Positions 25,663 through 35,127 of a DNA stretch of 43,211 nucleotides are shown here, piece after piece. The translations under genes were made by a program, and so were the position numbers. Numbering within the stretch: the first letter of the stretch is position 1; every line of letters starts with the position of its first letter. Origin of the DNA: Caulobacter sp. CCH9-E1 (lineage in GTDB: Bacteria; Pseudomonadota; Alphaproteobacteria; Caulobacterales; Caulobacteraceae). The DNA lies in the NCBI RefSeq assembly GCF_001556515.1, contig NZ_LSJA01000099.1:1-43211 (forward strand), written 5' to 3'. The notes under the pieces are model-generated. The model was not told the DNA's origin. It made no database searches and was given only the letters and a program-made list of their open reading frames with translations.

Positions 25663-26763
25663 ATGAAGGCCGCTGTTCTGCGCGAGGTGGGCAAGCCCCT
25701 CGAGATCGAGACCGTGGCCATCGGCAAGCCTGGCCCGCGCGAGGTGCTGATCCGCACCAAGGCCGCCGGCGTCTGCCACTCCGACCTGCACTTCGTCGAG
25801 GGCTCCTATCCCCACCCCCTGCCCGCTGTGCTGGGCCACGAGAGCGCCGGGATTGTCGAGGCGGTCGGCTCGGAAGTGCGGACGGTCAAGGTCGGCGACC
25901 ACGTCATCACCTGCCTCAACCCTTATTGCGGCCACTGCGAGGTCTGCCTGACCGGCCACATGAACCTCTGCATCAGTCCCGAGACCCGCCGCGGCAAGGG
26001 CGAGGAACCGCGCCTCTTCAAGGAGGATCTCGGCGGCGAGCGCGGCCCGATGGCCCAGTTCCTGAACCTGTCGTCCTTCGCCGAGATGATGCTGGTGCAC
26101 GAGCACGCCTGCGTGGCGGTGCGCAAGGACATGCCGTTCGACCGCGCCGCCCTGATCGGCTGCGCCGTGACGACGGGCGTCGGGGCGGTGATCCAGACCT
26201 CCAGCGTCCGAGCGGGCGAGACCGTGGCGGTGATCGGCTGCGGCGGCGTGGGCCTGGCGACGATCAACGGCGCGGCGATCGCCGGCGCGGGCCGGATCAT
26301 CGCCATCGACCGCGTGCCCGCCAAGCTGGAGCTGGCCAAGACCTTCGGCGCGACGGACGTGATCGACGGCTCGCAGGTCGACGACATCGCCAAGGCGGTG
26401 ATCGAGCTGACCGGGGGCGGCGTGCAGCACAGCTTCGAGGCCATCGGCCTGAAAGCCACCGCCGAGGCCTCGTTCAAGATGCTCAAGCGCGGCGGCACGG
26501 CCAACATCATCGGCATGATCCCGGTCGGCACCAAGATCGAGCTGCACGGCCCCGACTTCCTGGGCGAGCGCCGCATTCAGGGCAGCTACATGGGCTCCAA
26601 CCGCTTCCCGGTCGACATGCCGCGGCTGGTGGACTTCTACATGTCGGGCAAGCTGAAGCTGGACGAGCTGATCTCGCGCCGGATCAAGCTGGAGGACGTC
26701 AACTCGGCCTTCGACGAGCTGAAGCGTGGCGAGCTGGCGCGATCGGTAATCGTGTTTGATTGA
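25663..26763 (+). CDS. Zinc-dependent alcohol dehydrogenase (MDR family)
   Basis: 366 residues. Catalytic zinc ligands Cys38, His59-Glu60 (GHESAG) and the Cys of IGCAVTTGVGAV; structural zinc Cys89, Cys92, Cys95 and Cys103. The NAD(P)-binding GCGGVG motif starts a Rossmann fold at about 192, with an Asp (AIDRV) at the end of its second strand that favours NAD+. It is closest in pattern to the class III/aryl- or mycothiol-type alcohol dehydrogenases, but the substrate is not determined. AGGGAG precedes the ATG. It stands alone on its strand and is followed by a palindromic repeat. Confidence 0.93.
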   Translation: MKAAVLREVGKPLEIETVAIGKPGPREVLIRTKAAGVCHSDLHFVEGSYPHPLPAVLGHESAGIVEAVGSEVRTVKVGDHVITCLNPYCGHCEVCLTGHMNLCISPETRRGKGEEPRLFKEDLGGERGPMAQFLNLSSFAEMMLVHEHACVAVRKDMPFDRAALIGCAVTTGVGAVIQTSSVRAGETVAVIGCGGVGLATINGAAIAGAGRIIAIDRVPAKLELAKTFGATDVIDGSQVDDIAKAVIELTGGGVQHSFEAIGLKATAEASFKMLKRGGTANIIGMIPVGTKIELHGPDFLGERRIQGSYMGSNRFPVDMPRLVDFYMSGKLKLDELISRRIKLEDVNSAFDELKRGELARSVIVFD

Positions 26764-26771
26764 ATTCTTTA

Positions 26772-26906
26772 GCGCCCCCCTCCGTCACGTCGCCTGTCGG
26801 CGCCGCGCCACCTCCCCCGCAAGCGGGGCAGGAGGGAGCCACTTCCTCCTCACCCGTGAAACGGGGGAGTTGGATCGGCGCGAAGCGACGAGACGGAGGG
26901 GGCGCC
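26772..26906. repeat. Palindromic intergenic repeat element, type B
   Basis: The outer arms GCGCCCCCCTCCGTC (26772-26786) and GACGGAGGGGGCGC (26892-26905) are inverted, with one base of difference in the C/G run. Inside are CCTCCCCCGC-AA-GCGGGGCAGGAGG-type and CTCACCCGTGAAACGGGGGAG hairpins. The whole fills most of the gap between the alcohol dehydrogenase and phospholipase genes and contains no open frame of its own. The arms and compound hairpins resemble multi-copy intergenic repeats of Caulobacter; copy number must be checked in the genome. Confidence 0.75.
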
Positions 26907-26999
26907 AAGTCCCAAGGCAAACATCTGGTCTAGTCCAGTTGTCACACAGCTGAAAAAGAAGTCGTGCTACCTCCGGCCTCAGCTTACCGGAGTTCCGCC

Positions 27000-29060
27000 A
27001 TGCCCCAGATCGATCGCCGCGGCCTGCTGGCCGCCATCGGCGCCCTGACCCTGCCGCCCGCCCTGGCGCGCGCGGCCGCCATCGACGCCGACGTCCGCAG
27101 CGGCGCGATCCAGGACGTCGAGCACGTGGTGATCCTGATGCAGGAGAACCGGGGCTTCGACCACTATTTCGGGACGCTGAATGGCGTGCGCGGCTTTGGC
27201 GACCGCTTCCCGGTCCCGGTGCGAGACGCGGCGGGCCGCAAGGACGCCTCGGTCTTCGTCCAGGCCTATGACAAGGACAAGCTGCTGGCGCCGTTCCCCC
27301 TGAACAGCGCCCGGACCTTCGCTCACATGCGGGTCGAGGGCACGCCGCACAGCTGGACCGACGCCCAGGACGCCTGGGACCAGGGCCGCATGGACCGCTG
27401 GCCGGACGCCAAGCATCCCTGGTCGATGGGCTATTTCCAGCGCGCGGACATCCCGTTCCAATACGCCCTGGCCGAGACCTTCACCCTCTGCGACGCCTAT
27501 CACTGCGCGACCCAGACGGGCACCAACACCAACCGCCTGTTCCTGTGGACCGGGACCAACGACCCGTTCGGCAAGGCCGGCGGCCCGTCGATCTCGAACA
27601 GCCACGACAACTTCGCCGAAAAGGGCGGGGCCAAGGAGTCCTACAGCTGGACCACCTATCCCGAGCGGCTGCTGAAGGCCGGGGTCTCCTGGCGCATCTA
27701 CCAGGACATGGCCGACAACTTCACCGACAACCCGCTGGCCGGGTTCAAGGCCTATCGCGACGCCTACAAGGACCTGCCGGGTTCGGATCAGACACTGAAG
27801 ACGCTAGGCCTGTCGACCTGGCACCTGGACAAGCTGCGCGAGGATGTCGTGGGCGGCCGCCTGCCGCAGGTCTCGTGGGTCATCGCTCCGGCCGCCGACT
27901 CCGAGCACCCCGGTCCGTCGAGCCCGGCGCAAGGCGCGGACTACACCGCCCGCGTGCTGGACGCCCTGACCGCCGATCCCAAGGTCTGGGCGCGGACGGT
28001 TTTGCTGGTGATGTTCGACGAGAACGACGGCTTCTTCGACCATATGCCGCCGCCCTCGCCCGCCTCGCGCGGCGCCGATGGCAAGCCGCTTGGCGGCTCG
28101 ACGGTCGACGAGACGGGCATGCACCACCACGTGCGCAACCCGACCGAGGCCAAGTCCGAACGCGACGATCTGATGGGCCGTCCCTACGGCCTGGGTCCGC
28201 GCGTGCCGCTGTACGTCATCTCGCCGTGGAGCCGCGGCGGCTGGGTCAACAGCCAGGTGTTCGACCACACCTCCGTTATCCGCTTCCTGGAGGCGCGTTT
28301 TGGCGTGATGGAGCCGAACATCGCGCCCTGGCGGCGCGCGGTCTGCGGCGACCTGACCACCTGCTTCGACTTCAAGACGCCGAACGCCAAGCCGTTCGCG
28401 CCGCTGCCGCCGACGGCCGACGCCGCCAAGCGCGCCAATGGGCTTGGCCGCACCAAGCCGCCCACGCCGACCACCGTGGTCGCGCCGGTTCAGGCCATGG
28501 GTCCGCGGCCCTCGCGCGCCCTGCCCTACGCCCTGGCCGTCGACGCCGAGGTCCGCGACGGCGCCGCGCGCCTGAAGCTGGCCAACACCGGCGCGCACGC
28601 CGCCGTGCTGCACGTCTATGACAAGCTGCGGCTGGAGACGGTTCCGCGCCGCTACACCCTGGCGCCCGGGACCAGCCTGGAGGACGCCTGGCCGGCCGGC
28701 GCCTACGACCTGTGGGTGCTGGGCCCGAACGGCTTTCACCGCCGGTTCGCGGGGACCAGCGAAGGCGTCGAGATCACCGTCCGCCCCGAGGGCGACGCGC
28801 TCCGGGTCAGCGCCGTCAACAACGGTCAGGCGCCGCGCGCCCTGACCGTGGACGTCCTGGACGGCGAGAGCCTGAAGGTGACCCTGGCGCCGGGCGAGAC
28901 CCGCTCCAAGGTCTTGCCGACCCGTCAGGGCTGGTACGACGTCACCGCCCGCCTCGACGGCGCTCCGGCCTGGCTGCGGCGCGTCTCGGGCCGCATCGAA
29001 ACGGGCAAGGACTCGATCAGTGACCCGTGGATGGGCGGCCCGGCGGCGCTGAAGGTCTGA
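27000..29060 (+). CDS. Tat-exported phospholipase C / phosphoesterase
   Basis: 686 residues from the ATG at 27000, which follows ACCGGAG. Twin-arginine signal: DRRGLLAAIGALTLPPALARA. Phosphoesterase domain (PF04185 type) at about 38-470 with MQENRGFDHYFGTLNGVRG, FDENDGFFDHMPPP and DHTSVIRFLEARFGV, which supply the metal ligands. Two copies of the C-terminal DUF756 domain follow (about 500-590 and 600-680). It matches non-hemolytic phospholipase C of Pseudomonas and Burkholderia in length and order. It probably hydrolyses phosphatidylcholine-type lipids in the periplasm or outside. A palindromic repeat lies on each side of the gene. Confidence 0.93.
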   Translation: MPQIDRRGLLAAIGALTLPPALARAAAIDADVRSGAIQDVEHVVILMQENRGFDHYFGTLNGVRGFGDRFPVPVRDAAGRKDASVFVQAYDKDKLLAPFPLNSARTFAHMRVEGTPHSWTDAQDAWDQGRMDRWPDAKHPWSMGYFQRADIPFQYALAETFTLCDAYHCATQTGTNTNRLFLWTGTNDPFGKAGGPSISNSHDNFAEKGGAKESYSWTTYPERLLKAGVSWRIYQDMADNFTDNPLAGFKAYRDAYKDLPGSDQTLKTLGLSTWHLDKLREDVVGGRLPQVSWVIAPAADSEHPGPSSPAQGADYTARVLDALTADPKVWARTVLLVMFDENDGFFDHMPPPSPASRGADGKPLGGSTVDETGMHHHVRNPTEAKSERDDLMGRPYGLGPRVPLYVISPWSRGGWVNSQVFDHTSVIRFLEARFGVMEPNIAPWRRAVCGDLTTCFDFKTPNAKPFAPLPPTADAAKRANGLGRTKPPTPTTVVAPVQAMGPRPSRALPYALAVDAEVRDGAARLKLANTGAHAAVLHVYDKLRLETVPRRYTLAPGTSLEDAWPAGAYDLWVLGPNGFHRRFAGTSEGVEITVRPEGDALRVSAVNNGQAPRALTVDVLDGESLKVTLAPGETRSKVLPTRQGWYDVTARLDGAPAWLRRVSGRIETGKDSISDPWMGGPAALKV

Positions 29061-29063
29061 ACT

Positions 29064-29193
29064 CCGACCTCCCCGGCGAATGCCGGGGCCCAGATCGAAC
29101 CCACGGTGTGAGCTAAGTTCGCACAGTGCGTAGGCGCGCGCGCCCCAATCGTTCGAGATGAATCTGGGCCCCGGCATTCGCCGGGGAAATCGG
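29064..29193. repeat. Palindromic intergenic repeat element, type A, copy 1
   Basis: Arms TCCCCGGCGAATGCCGGGGC and following (29070-29095) and their exact reverse complement (29162-29187) match over 26 of 26 bases; outer flanks extend the match to 29064 and 29193 with two mismatches. Each arm is itself a hairpin (CCCCGGC-GAAT-GCCGGGG). The 66-base centre holds further partial inverted repeats. It lies between the phospholipase C and M20 peptidase genes and could act as a bidirectional REP-like mRNA end. A second copy is at 39186-39316. Confidence 0.88.
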
Positions 29194-29230
29194 ATAGGGA
29201 TTAGGTCCAGGATTCGTTCAGGACGCCGCC

Positions 29231-30529
29231 ATGACCCTTCGCCACGCCGCTTCCCTCGCCGCCCTCGCCCTGGCCCTGACGGCCGCGCCCGCGATCGCGG
29301 CGCCCAAGGCTGACCCAGCCAAGACCGTCGGCAAGCTGGTCGCCTCGCCCGCCTTCAAGACGGCCGTCGCCAAGCTGGACGCCGACTTCGACCGCACGGT
29401 CGCCGACATCATCACCCTGACCGAGATCCCCGCCCCGCCCTTCAAGGAGGAAAAGCGGGCCAAGGCCTATCTCGAGATGCTGAAGGCGCACGGCCTGACC
29501 AACGTCGAGATGGACGCCGAGGGCAACGTCATGGGCGTGCGCCCCGGAACCGCGACCAAGGGCGCGGGCCCGTTCGTGGTGATCGCCGCCCACCTCGACA
29601 CCGTCTTCCCCGAAGGCACGGACGTGACGGTCAAGCGTCAGGGGACCAAGCTGATGGCCCCGGGAATCGGCGACGACACCCGGGCTCTTTCGACCCTGCT
29701 GGCCTATCTGCGGGCCATGGACGCGGCGGGGATCAAGACCAAGAAGGACATCCTGTTCGTCGGCAATGTCGGCGAGGAAGGTCCGGGCGACCTGCGCGGC
29801 GTCCGCTACCTGTTCAACAAGGGCCCCTACAAGGGCCGGATCAGCGCCTTCTTCTCGATGGACGGGGCCAATCCCGAACAGATCGTCGATCAGGGTACGG
29901 GCTCGAAGCGCTACCGCGTGACCTTCTCGGGTCCGGGCGGCCACAGCTACGGCGCGTTCGGCATCGTCAATCCGATGGCGGCCATGTCCAAGGCCGTGAC
30001 CGACCTCTACGCGGTCCAGCCGCCCAAGAGTCCCAAGACCACCTATTCGGCCAGCGTCACCGGCGGCGGCACCTCGGTGAACTCGATCCCGCACGACGTC
30101 TTCATGGAGTTCGACATGCGCTCGGAAAGCGCGGCCGAGCTCGCCAAGCTGGACCAGACGCTGATCGGCATTCTCGACAAGGCCGTGGCCGGCGAGAACG
30201 CCGCCCGCTCGACGCGCGCGGGCGCGGTCAGCTACACGGCCAAGGTGATCGGCGAGCGTCCGGCCGGCGCCACGCCCGAGACGGCGGAGATCTCGGTCCT
30301 GACCCAGGCGGCGATCACGGCCCTGGGCTACAAGCCCGTGCGAGAAGCGGGCTCGACGGACGCCAACATCCCGATGAGCCTGGGCGTGCCGGCCCTGACC
30401 ATCGGCGCGGGCTTCCTGGGCGGTCGCGCCCACGCCCTCGACGAGTGGATCGACACCGAGAAAGCTCCGACCGTCAAGGGCATGAGCGTGGGCCTGGCGG
30501 CGCTGCTGGCCGTGGCGGGGGTGGAATAG
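29231..30529 (+). CDS. Exported M20-family metallopeptidase
   Basis: 432 residues with a Sec signal peptide (MTLRHAASLAALALALTAAPAIA). Di-zinc peptidase: His121 in AAHLDTV, Asp in GIGDDTRALS (metal-bridging), Glu-Glu in GNVGEEGPGDL (catalytic base and ligand) and the late His in GRAHALDEW. A dimerisation domain is inserted at about 225-340 (FSGPGGHSYGAFG to MEFDMRSE). Closest to tripeptidase/carboxypeptidase-type M20 enzymes; the periplasmic location is inferred from the signal peptide. It ends four bases before the convergent chemoreceptor stop. Confidence 0.92.
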   Translation: MTLRHAASLAALALALTAAPAIAAPKADPAKTVGKLVASPAFKTAVAKLDADFDRTVADIITLTEIPAPPFKEEKRAKAYLEMLKAHGLTNVEMDAEGNVMGVRPGTATKGAGPFVVIAAHLDTVFPEGTDVTVKRQGTKLMAPGIGDDTRALSTLLAYLRAMDAAGIKTKKDILFVGNVGEEGPGDLRGVRYLFNKGPYKGRISAFFSMDGANPEQIVDQGTGSKRYRVTFSGPGGHSYGAFGIVNPMAAMSKAVTDLYAVQPPKSPKTTYSASVTGGGTSVNSIPHDVFMEFDMRSESAAELAKLDQTLIGILDKAVAGENAARSTRAGAVSYTAKVIGERPAGATPETAEISVLTQAAITALGYKPVREAGSTDANIPMSLGVPALTIGAGFLGGRAHALDEWIDTEKAPTVKGMSVGLAALLAVAGVE

Positions 30530-30533
30530 CCCC

Positions 30534-31928
30534 TCAGGCCGCGCGGCTGGCGCGCCAGCCCGTCGAGCCGGCGTCCTGGCGCAGCTGGAAGCGCGCGGCC
30601 AGCTGAGCGATGTCGGCCGCCTCCTTGGCCAGCGACTGGCTGGCCGCCGTCGACTGCTCCACCATGGCCGCGTTCTGTTGCGTGGCCTGGTCCATGTGGT
30701 TCACGGCGGTGTTCACCTCGCGCAGGCCCGTGGCCTGTTCGCGCGACGAGCTGGCGATGTCAGCGACCAGCCGGCTGACGGCCCCGACCTGCTCGATGAT
30801 CTTCTGCAGCGCCTGGCCGGTCTGCTCGACCAGCCCGACGCCCTCGGCCACCTCGCTGGTCGACTTGCCGATCAGCTGCTTGATCTCCTTGGCCGCGTCG
30901 GCCGAGCGCTGGGCCAGAGCCCGCACTTCCTGGGCGACCACGGCGAAGCCGCGGCCCGCCTCGCCGGCCCGCGCCGCTTCGACGCCCGCGTTCAGCGCCA
31001 GCAGATTGGTCTGGAAGGCGATCTCGTCGATCACCCCGATGATGTTGCCGATCTCGCGCGAGGAGCCTTCGATGCTGGACATGGCCTCGGTCGCCTGGCG
31101 CACGACCGAACCGCCCGCCTCGGCCGCGTCGCGGGCGGCCGTGGTGACCTCGGCCGCTTCCTTGGCGTTCTCGGCGGTGCGCTGGACGGTGGCGGTGATC
31201 TCGTCGAGGGCCGCGGCGGTCTCTTCCAGGCTGGCGGCCTGCTGCTCGATCCGGCGCGACATGTCGTAGGCGGCCGACGACAGCTCGTTGGCGCCGCCGG
31301 TGATGGTCTTCACCCCGGCCGAGACCTGGGCGACGGCGCTCTCCAGCGCCGAGGCGGCGGAGTTGAAGTCGGCGCGAAGCTGCTCGTAGGCGGCTGAGAA
31401 ACGGGTGTCGATCTGAACGCGCAGGTCGCCGTCAGCCAGCGCCTTCAGCCCCTGGGCCAGCTGACTGACCACTTCGGCCTGCTCGGCGGCGGCGTGCTGC
31501 TCGGCCTCGCGCGCCTTGGCCTGCGCCTCGCGCATGGCGACGGTGTCGCGATAGTCCTGCCACAAGGCGATCAGGACATCCCGGCCGCCGATCTTGGCCG
31601 GGATGACGGTGGCCAGCACCGGCAGGAGCTCGCCGTCCAGCCGCTGGTGCAGCCATTCGAAACGGATGTAGCCCTTGGCGAAGGCTTCCTGAATCCGCGA
31701 GACGACCAGATCCTCGGATCGACCGCCGCACGGCTGCAGCTCGGGCGACAGACGGCTTGGCGTGACGCCCAGAAGATCCTTGCGCGCGCAGCCCATCAGC
31801 CGCTCCATCGCCGGATTGCAGTCGACGATCACGCCATTCTCAATGACGTAGTAGCAGTCCGGCGAATTCTCGAAGATGAAATTGGCCACGTCCTGGCGAG
31901 CGGTGTCTTCGGTCTTGCGTCGAAACAT
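30534..31928 (-). CDS. Soluble PAS-containing chemoreceptor
   Basis: 464 residues with no membrane segment, so a cytosolic methyl-accepting chemotaxis protein. PAS domain at about 15-130 (NSPDCYYVIENGVIVDCN), a short HAMP-like helix (about 145-205, GLKALADGDLRVQI), then the signalling coiled coil. The hairpin tip EIAFQTNLLALNAGVEAARA is intact and is followed by GRGFAVVAQEVRALAQRSA. Likely methylation helices flank it. The C-terminus ends in Arg-Ala-Ala without a CheR-docking pentapeptide; an Ala-Ala end is also the ClpXP tag type of CtrA, so regulated proteolysis is possible but unproven. The Shine-Dalgarno sequence lies in a hairpin (31933-31952). Confidence 0.93.
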   Translation of the reverse strand: MFRRKTEDTARQDVANFIFENSPDCYYVIENGVIVDCNPAMERLMGCARKDLLGVTPSRLSPELQPCGGRSEDLVVSRIQEAFAKGYIRFEWLHQRLDGELLPVLATVIPAKIGGRDVLIALWQDYRDTVAMREAQAKAREAEQHAAAEQAEVVSQLAQGLKALADGDLRVQIDTRFSAAYEQLRADFNSAASALESAVAQVSAGVKTITGGANELSSAAYDMSRRIEQQAASLEETAAALDEITATVQRTAENAKEAAEVTTAARDAAEAGGSVVRQATEAMSSIEGSSREIGNIIGVIDEIAFQTNLLALNAGVEAARAGEAGRGFAVVAQEVRALAQRSADAAKEIKQLIGKSTSEVAEGVGLVEQTGQALQKIIEQVGAVSRLVADIASSSREQATGLREVNTAVNHMDQATQQNAAMVEQSTAASQSLAKEAADIAQLAARFQLRQDAGSTGWRASRAA

Positions 31929-31932
31929 ACGG

Positions 31933-31952
31933 GTCTCCTGTCAGGAGGAGAC
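31933..31952 (-). promoter_or_regulatory. Hairpin that includes the chemoreceptor Shine-Dalgarno
   Basis: On the minus-strand mRNA, GUCUCCU (31952-31946) can pair with AGGAGAC (31939-31933) across a six-base loop. AGGAG is the ribosome-binding site, five to eight bases before the AUG at 31928, so the stem would cover it. It may act as a translational gate; pairing is seen, function is inferred. Confidence 0.45.
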
Positions 31953-32116
31953 TAAGGGCCTTAAAGTAAACAAGATGTAGACTATGAACGGCCTGCACCG
32001 CGATACGGGCCGTTCTAAAGATGAAATTTCCACGACATCCAGAGGAATAAGGTTTCCGCTACGTCACCTCTAACCGCCGCAAGAAGAACGCGTGGGAAGA
32101 ACGCTCAAACCCCAGG

Positions 32117-32623
32117 TCAGGCCGACAGGGCGATCAGCACCGCCGGGATCACCGTCCCGACACCCAGCAGGATCCAGGAGAGCGTCTTCTCGCGCCCATA
32201 GGCGACCGCCATCCAGGCGCCCAGCACGGTGGCGGCGGCCAGGGCGATCGAGACCAGCAGGAAGATCGCCTTCAGCAGCGTCACGGCCAGCTTGGGCTTG
32301 GCCGGGGTTTTGGCCTCGGGCACCTTGGCCTCAGGCGCCTTCGCGGTCGCCGGCGCCGCCTTGGCCGCTTCGGCGGCGGGCGGGCCAAGCCGCTTGCCGC
32401 GCGCCTTGTAGGCCTGGACCTTGTGGACCATGCCCAGCTTCTCGACCACGGGCGGCGGGACGTAACCCTCGCGCGCCTCGTGCAGCTTGTAGATCTGCAG
32501 CGCGCCGGTCAGGGCGAACAGCAGCACGCTGGGCGCGATCAGCAGGCCAAGATAGGTGTGAATACGGCGAACAGCCGCGAAGCGCAGAGCCGGGTTGCTG
32601 CGAGGCTTGGGCGGGCTGGCCAT
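32117..32623 (-). CDS. PepSY-associated membrane protein
   Basis: 168 residues. First helix at about 20-43 (IHTYLGLLIAPSVLLFALTGALQIY) with the R-x-I-H-T-Y-x-G pattern typical of PepSY_TM proteins. A long Ala/Lys/Pro-rich linker (75-112) is followed by two further helices (about 113-135 and 148-167). Inner-membrane location. Members are linked to iron uptake or reductase systems, but this one has no partner gene here. It lies 73 bases after the M23 peptidase start-to-stop unit, on the same strand. Confidence 0.8.
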   Translation of the reverse strand: MASPPKPRSNPALRFAAVRRIHTYLGLLIAPSVLLFALTGALQIYKLHEAREGYVPPPVVEKLGMVHKVQAYKARGKRLGPPAAEAAKAAPATAKAPEAKVPEAKTPAKPKLAVTLLKAIFLLVSIALAAATVLGAWMAVAYGREKTLSWILLGVGTVIPAVLIALSA

Positions 32624-32696
32624 GTCGAAGCTCCCAGAGCGTTTAAGCTCAAGCTTCTCCCGCCGACCGCGACCGCGCCTAGCGCCAGATCAAATT

Positions 32697-34052
32697 CTAT
32701 TCGCCCTTGCCGCCGTCCAGGTTCGCCAGCCTGGGCGTGTCCAGCACCGCGCCGCCATCGGCCAGCATGCGGTCGATGCGAGCCTTCCGCGACTTGAAGG
32801 CGGCCAGTTCCGAGCCCGCCAGCACCGTGCCCTGCGGGACCTTGGCGCCGATCGGATTGACTCGCTGGCCGCGCTGCCAGATCTCGTAGTGCAGGTGCGG
32901 GCCGGACGCGAGGCCCGTGGAGCCGACATAGGCCACCACCTGGCCCTGGCGGACCTTCACGCCCGGCCGGATGCCGGGGGCGTAGCGCGAGATGTGGCCG
33001 TAGCCGGTGTCCCAATTGCCCGAGTGGCGGATGCGCAGCCAGTTGCCGTAGCCGCCCCAACGACGGGCCTCCAGCACCACGCCGTCGCCGGCGGCCAGGA
33101 TCGGCGTGCCCGTGCCCGCCCCGAAATCGACGCCTTGGTGGGCGCGGGTGTAGCCTAGCACCGGGTGCCTGCGCATGCCGAAGCGGGACGTGATCCGCGC
33201 GCCGTCGACCGGCGTGCGTAGCAGGAAGCCTTTGATGTTCTTGCCCAGCTCATCGAAGAACTGCGGCTTGCCCTCGCCGTCGCGGCGGTCGAAGGCGTAG
33301 AACCTCTGGCCCTTGACCTCGGCGTATTCCAGGTCGCCGGCCTCGATCGTACGGCCGCTCTCGGTGACCTTGCGCTCGAACACCAGGCAGAAGCGGTCGC
33401 CTTCCTGGATGTCGCGCGAAAAATCGATCTTGTGCGAGAACAGCTTGGCCGCCTGGCTGATCACCTGCGGGGTGCCGCCGACGCTGGCCACGCTCTCGTA
33501 GAACGAGCCGTTCATCTCGCCGCACGCGACCTTCTTCTCGTCGCGGACCTTTTCCTCCAGCTCGCGCAGGCGCAGGGCGCCGTCGAAGGTGCGCGAGACG
33601 GTCAGGGTCGAGGACGGGCTGGCCCGCATGGACAGGCCGATCAGCCGCGCCGGGCCCCGCTGGTCCCGACGTTGCGCGATGGCGGTCTCGAAGGCCATGC
33701 CGGCCTTGATGTTGACGGTGTCGATCGCGCCCTGCAGGACCGAGACGACTTGGCGAGCCTCTTCAGGCGTCACGCCGGCGCGCTGCACCGCGCCCAGCAG
33801 GGTCTCGCCTGGACGCACCTTGACTTCGACGTTCTCCGGACGCTCGAAGCCGGGCTGAGCCTCGGCGCCGGCGAAGGCGACGTGCTGCAGGGCGGCCAGG
33901 GCGGCGGGATCCAGCGCCGCCTTGTCGGCGGGGGCTTTCACGTCGTCGGCGGTCAGCTTCAGACCCAGGCCCAGAGCGGCCAGGCCGGCGACGGCGGTAA
34001 AGAGCCTCGGCGCCCAGCGCGTGGCGCTGCGTCGCGGATCGAATTCCTGCAT
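32697..34052 (-). CDS. M23 family (LytM-type) peptidoglycan peptidase
   Basis: 451 residues from the ATG at 34052, which gives a short cytosolic N-terminus and one membrane helix or uncleaved signal (FTAVAGLAALGLGLKL, about 15-32). A middle OapA/LysM-like region (about 75-230) precedes the M23 domain at about 290-420. Zinc ligands: His and Asp in HQGVDFG and His in HLHYEIW, with the RFGMRRHPVLG entry motif; all are present, so it should be an active endopeptidase rather than a degenerate regulator. Periplasmic, acting on peptide cross-links of the cell wall. An upstream in-frame start at 34154 is less likely. It is on the same strand as ctrA but separated from it by a terminator. Confidence 0.92.
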   Translation of the reverse strand: MQEFDPRRSATRWAPRLFTAVAGLAALGLGLKLTADDVKAPADKAALDPAALAALQHVAFAGAEAQPGFERPENVEVKVRPGETLLGAVQRAGVTPEEARQVVSVLQGAIDTVNIKAGMAFETAIAQRRDQRGPARLIGLSMRASPSSTLTVSRTFDGALRLRELEEKVRDEKKVACGEMNGSFYESVASVGGTPQVISQAAKLFSHKIDFSRDIQEGDRFCLVFERKVTESGRTIEAGDLEYAEVKGQRFYAFDRRDGEGKPQFFDELGKNIKGFLLRTPVDGARITSRFGMRRHPVLGYTRAHQGVDFGAGTGTPILAAGDGVVLEARRWGGYGNWLRIRHSGNWDTGYGHISRYAPGIRPGVKVRQGQVVAYVGSTGLASGPHLHYEIWQRGQRVNPIGAKVPQGTVLAGSELAAFKSRKARIDRMLADGGAVLDTPRLANLDGGKGE

Positions 34053-34225
34053 CGTGCCCCCGTCGATATCGACGCCGCGCAAGTCAGTTGCGTACGGCCG
34101 GGAAGCCCCCCGGCGCCCGCGCCGGACCATGGTCACGCCGGTCACCGGCGGCAAGGACTATTCGGCGCTTCGGTCGATTTGTCACGGGGCGGAGCGAGTG
34201 GCAAGCTAAGCTTTTGACCTAAAAA

Positions 34226-34253
34226 GAAAACGCCCGCCGTTTCCGGCGGGCGT
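34226..34253 (-). terminator. Intrinsic terminator of ctrA
   Basis: Minus-strand stem ACGCCCGCC (34253-34245) pairs with GGCGGGCGT (34238-34230) around a six-base loop, followed by UUUUCUUUUU. It lies 30 bases after the ctrA stop codon. Confidence 0.9.
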
Positions 34254-34282
34254 CTTGGGTACGCTTACTGAAGTGAGTCGCC

Positions 34283-34978
<696 letters not shown>

Positions 34979-35033
34979 GAGCCCCTCCACGCCATTCAGG
35001 CGTAATTCGACGTCTTGGCGGAATGACCGCCGG

Positions 35034-35127
35034 TTAAACCCTTCGACCATCCTGCCGGAGAGTTAATTTAAGACTGGTTAATGGTGAATGTTCGTGTTGG
35101 TCGAATGGTTAATCTGATTTGCGAATC
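35034..35127 (-). promoter_or_regulatory. ctrA promoter region with GANTC and CtrA-box-like motifs
   Basis: GAATC at 35123-35127 is a CcrM methylation site, as known for the P1 promoter of C. crescentus ctrA, whose activity depends on hemimethylation. TTAA tetramers lie at 35034-35037, 35063-35066, 35068-35071, 35078-35081 and 35109-35112. On the minus strand TTAACCAGTCTTAAATTAAC and GATTAACCAT resemble CtrA binding sites (TTAA-N7-TTAA), consistent with autoregulation at P1 and P2. Transcription starts are not visible from sequence. Confidence 0.75.
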
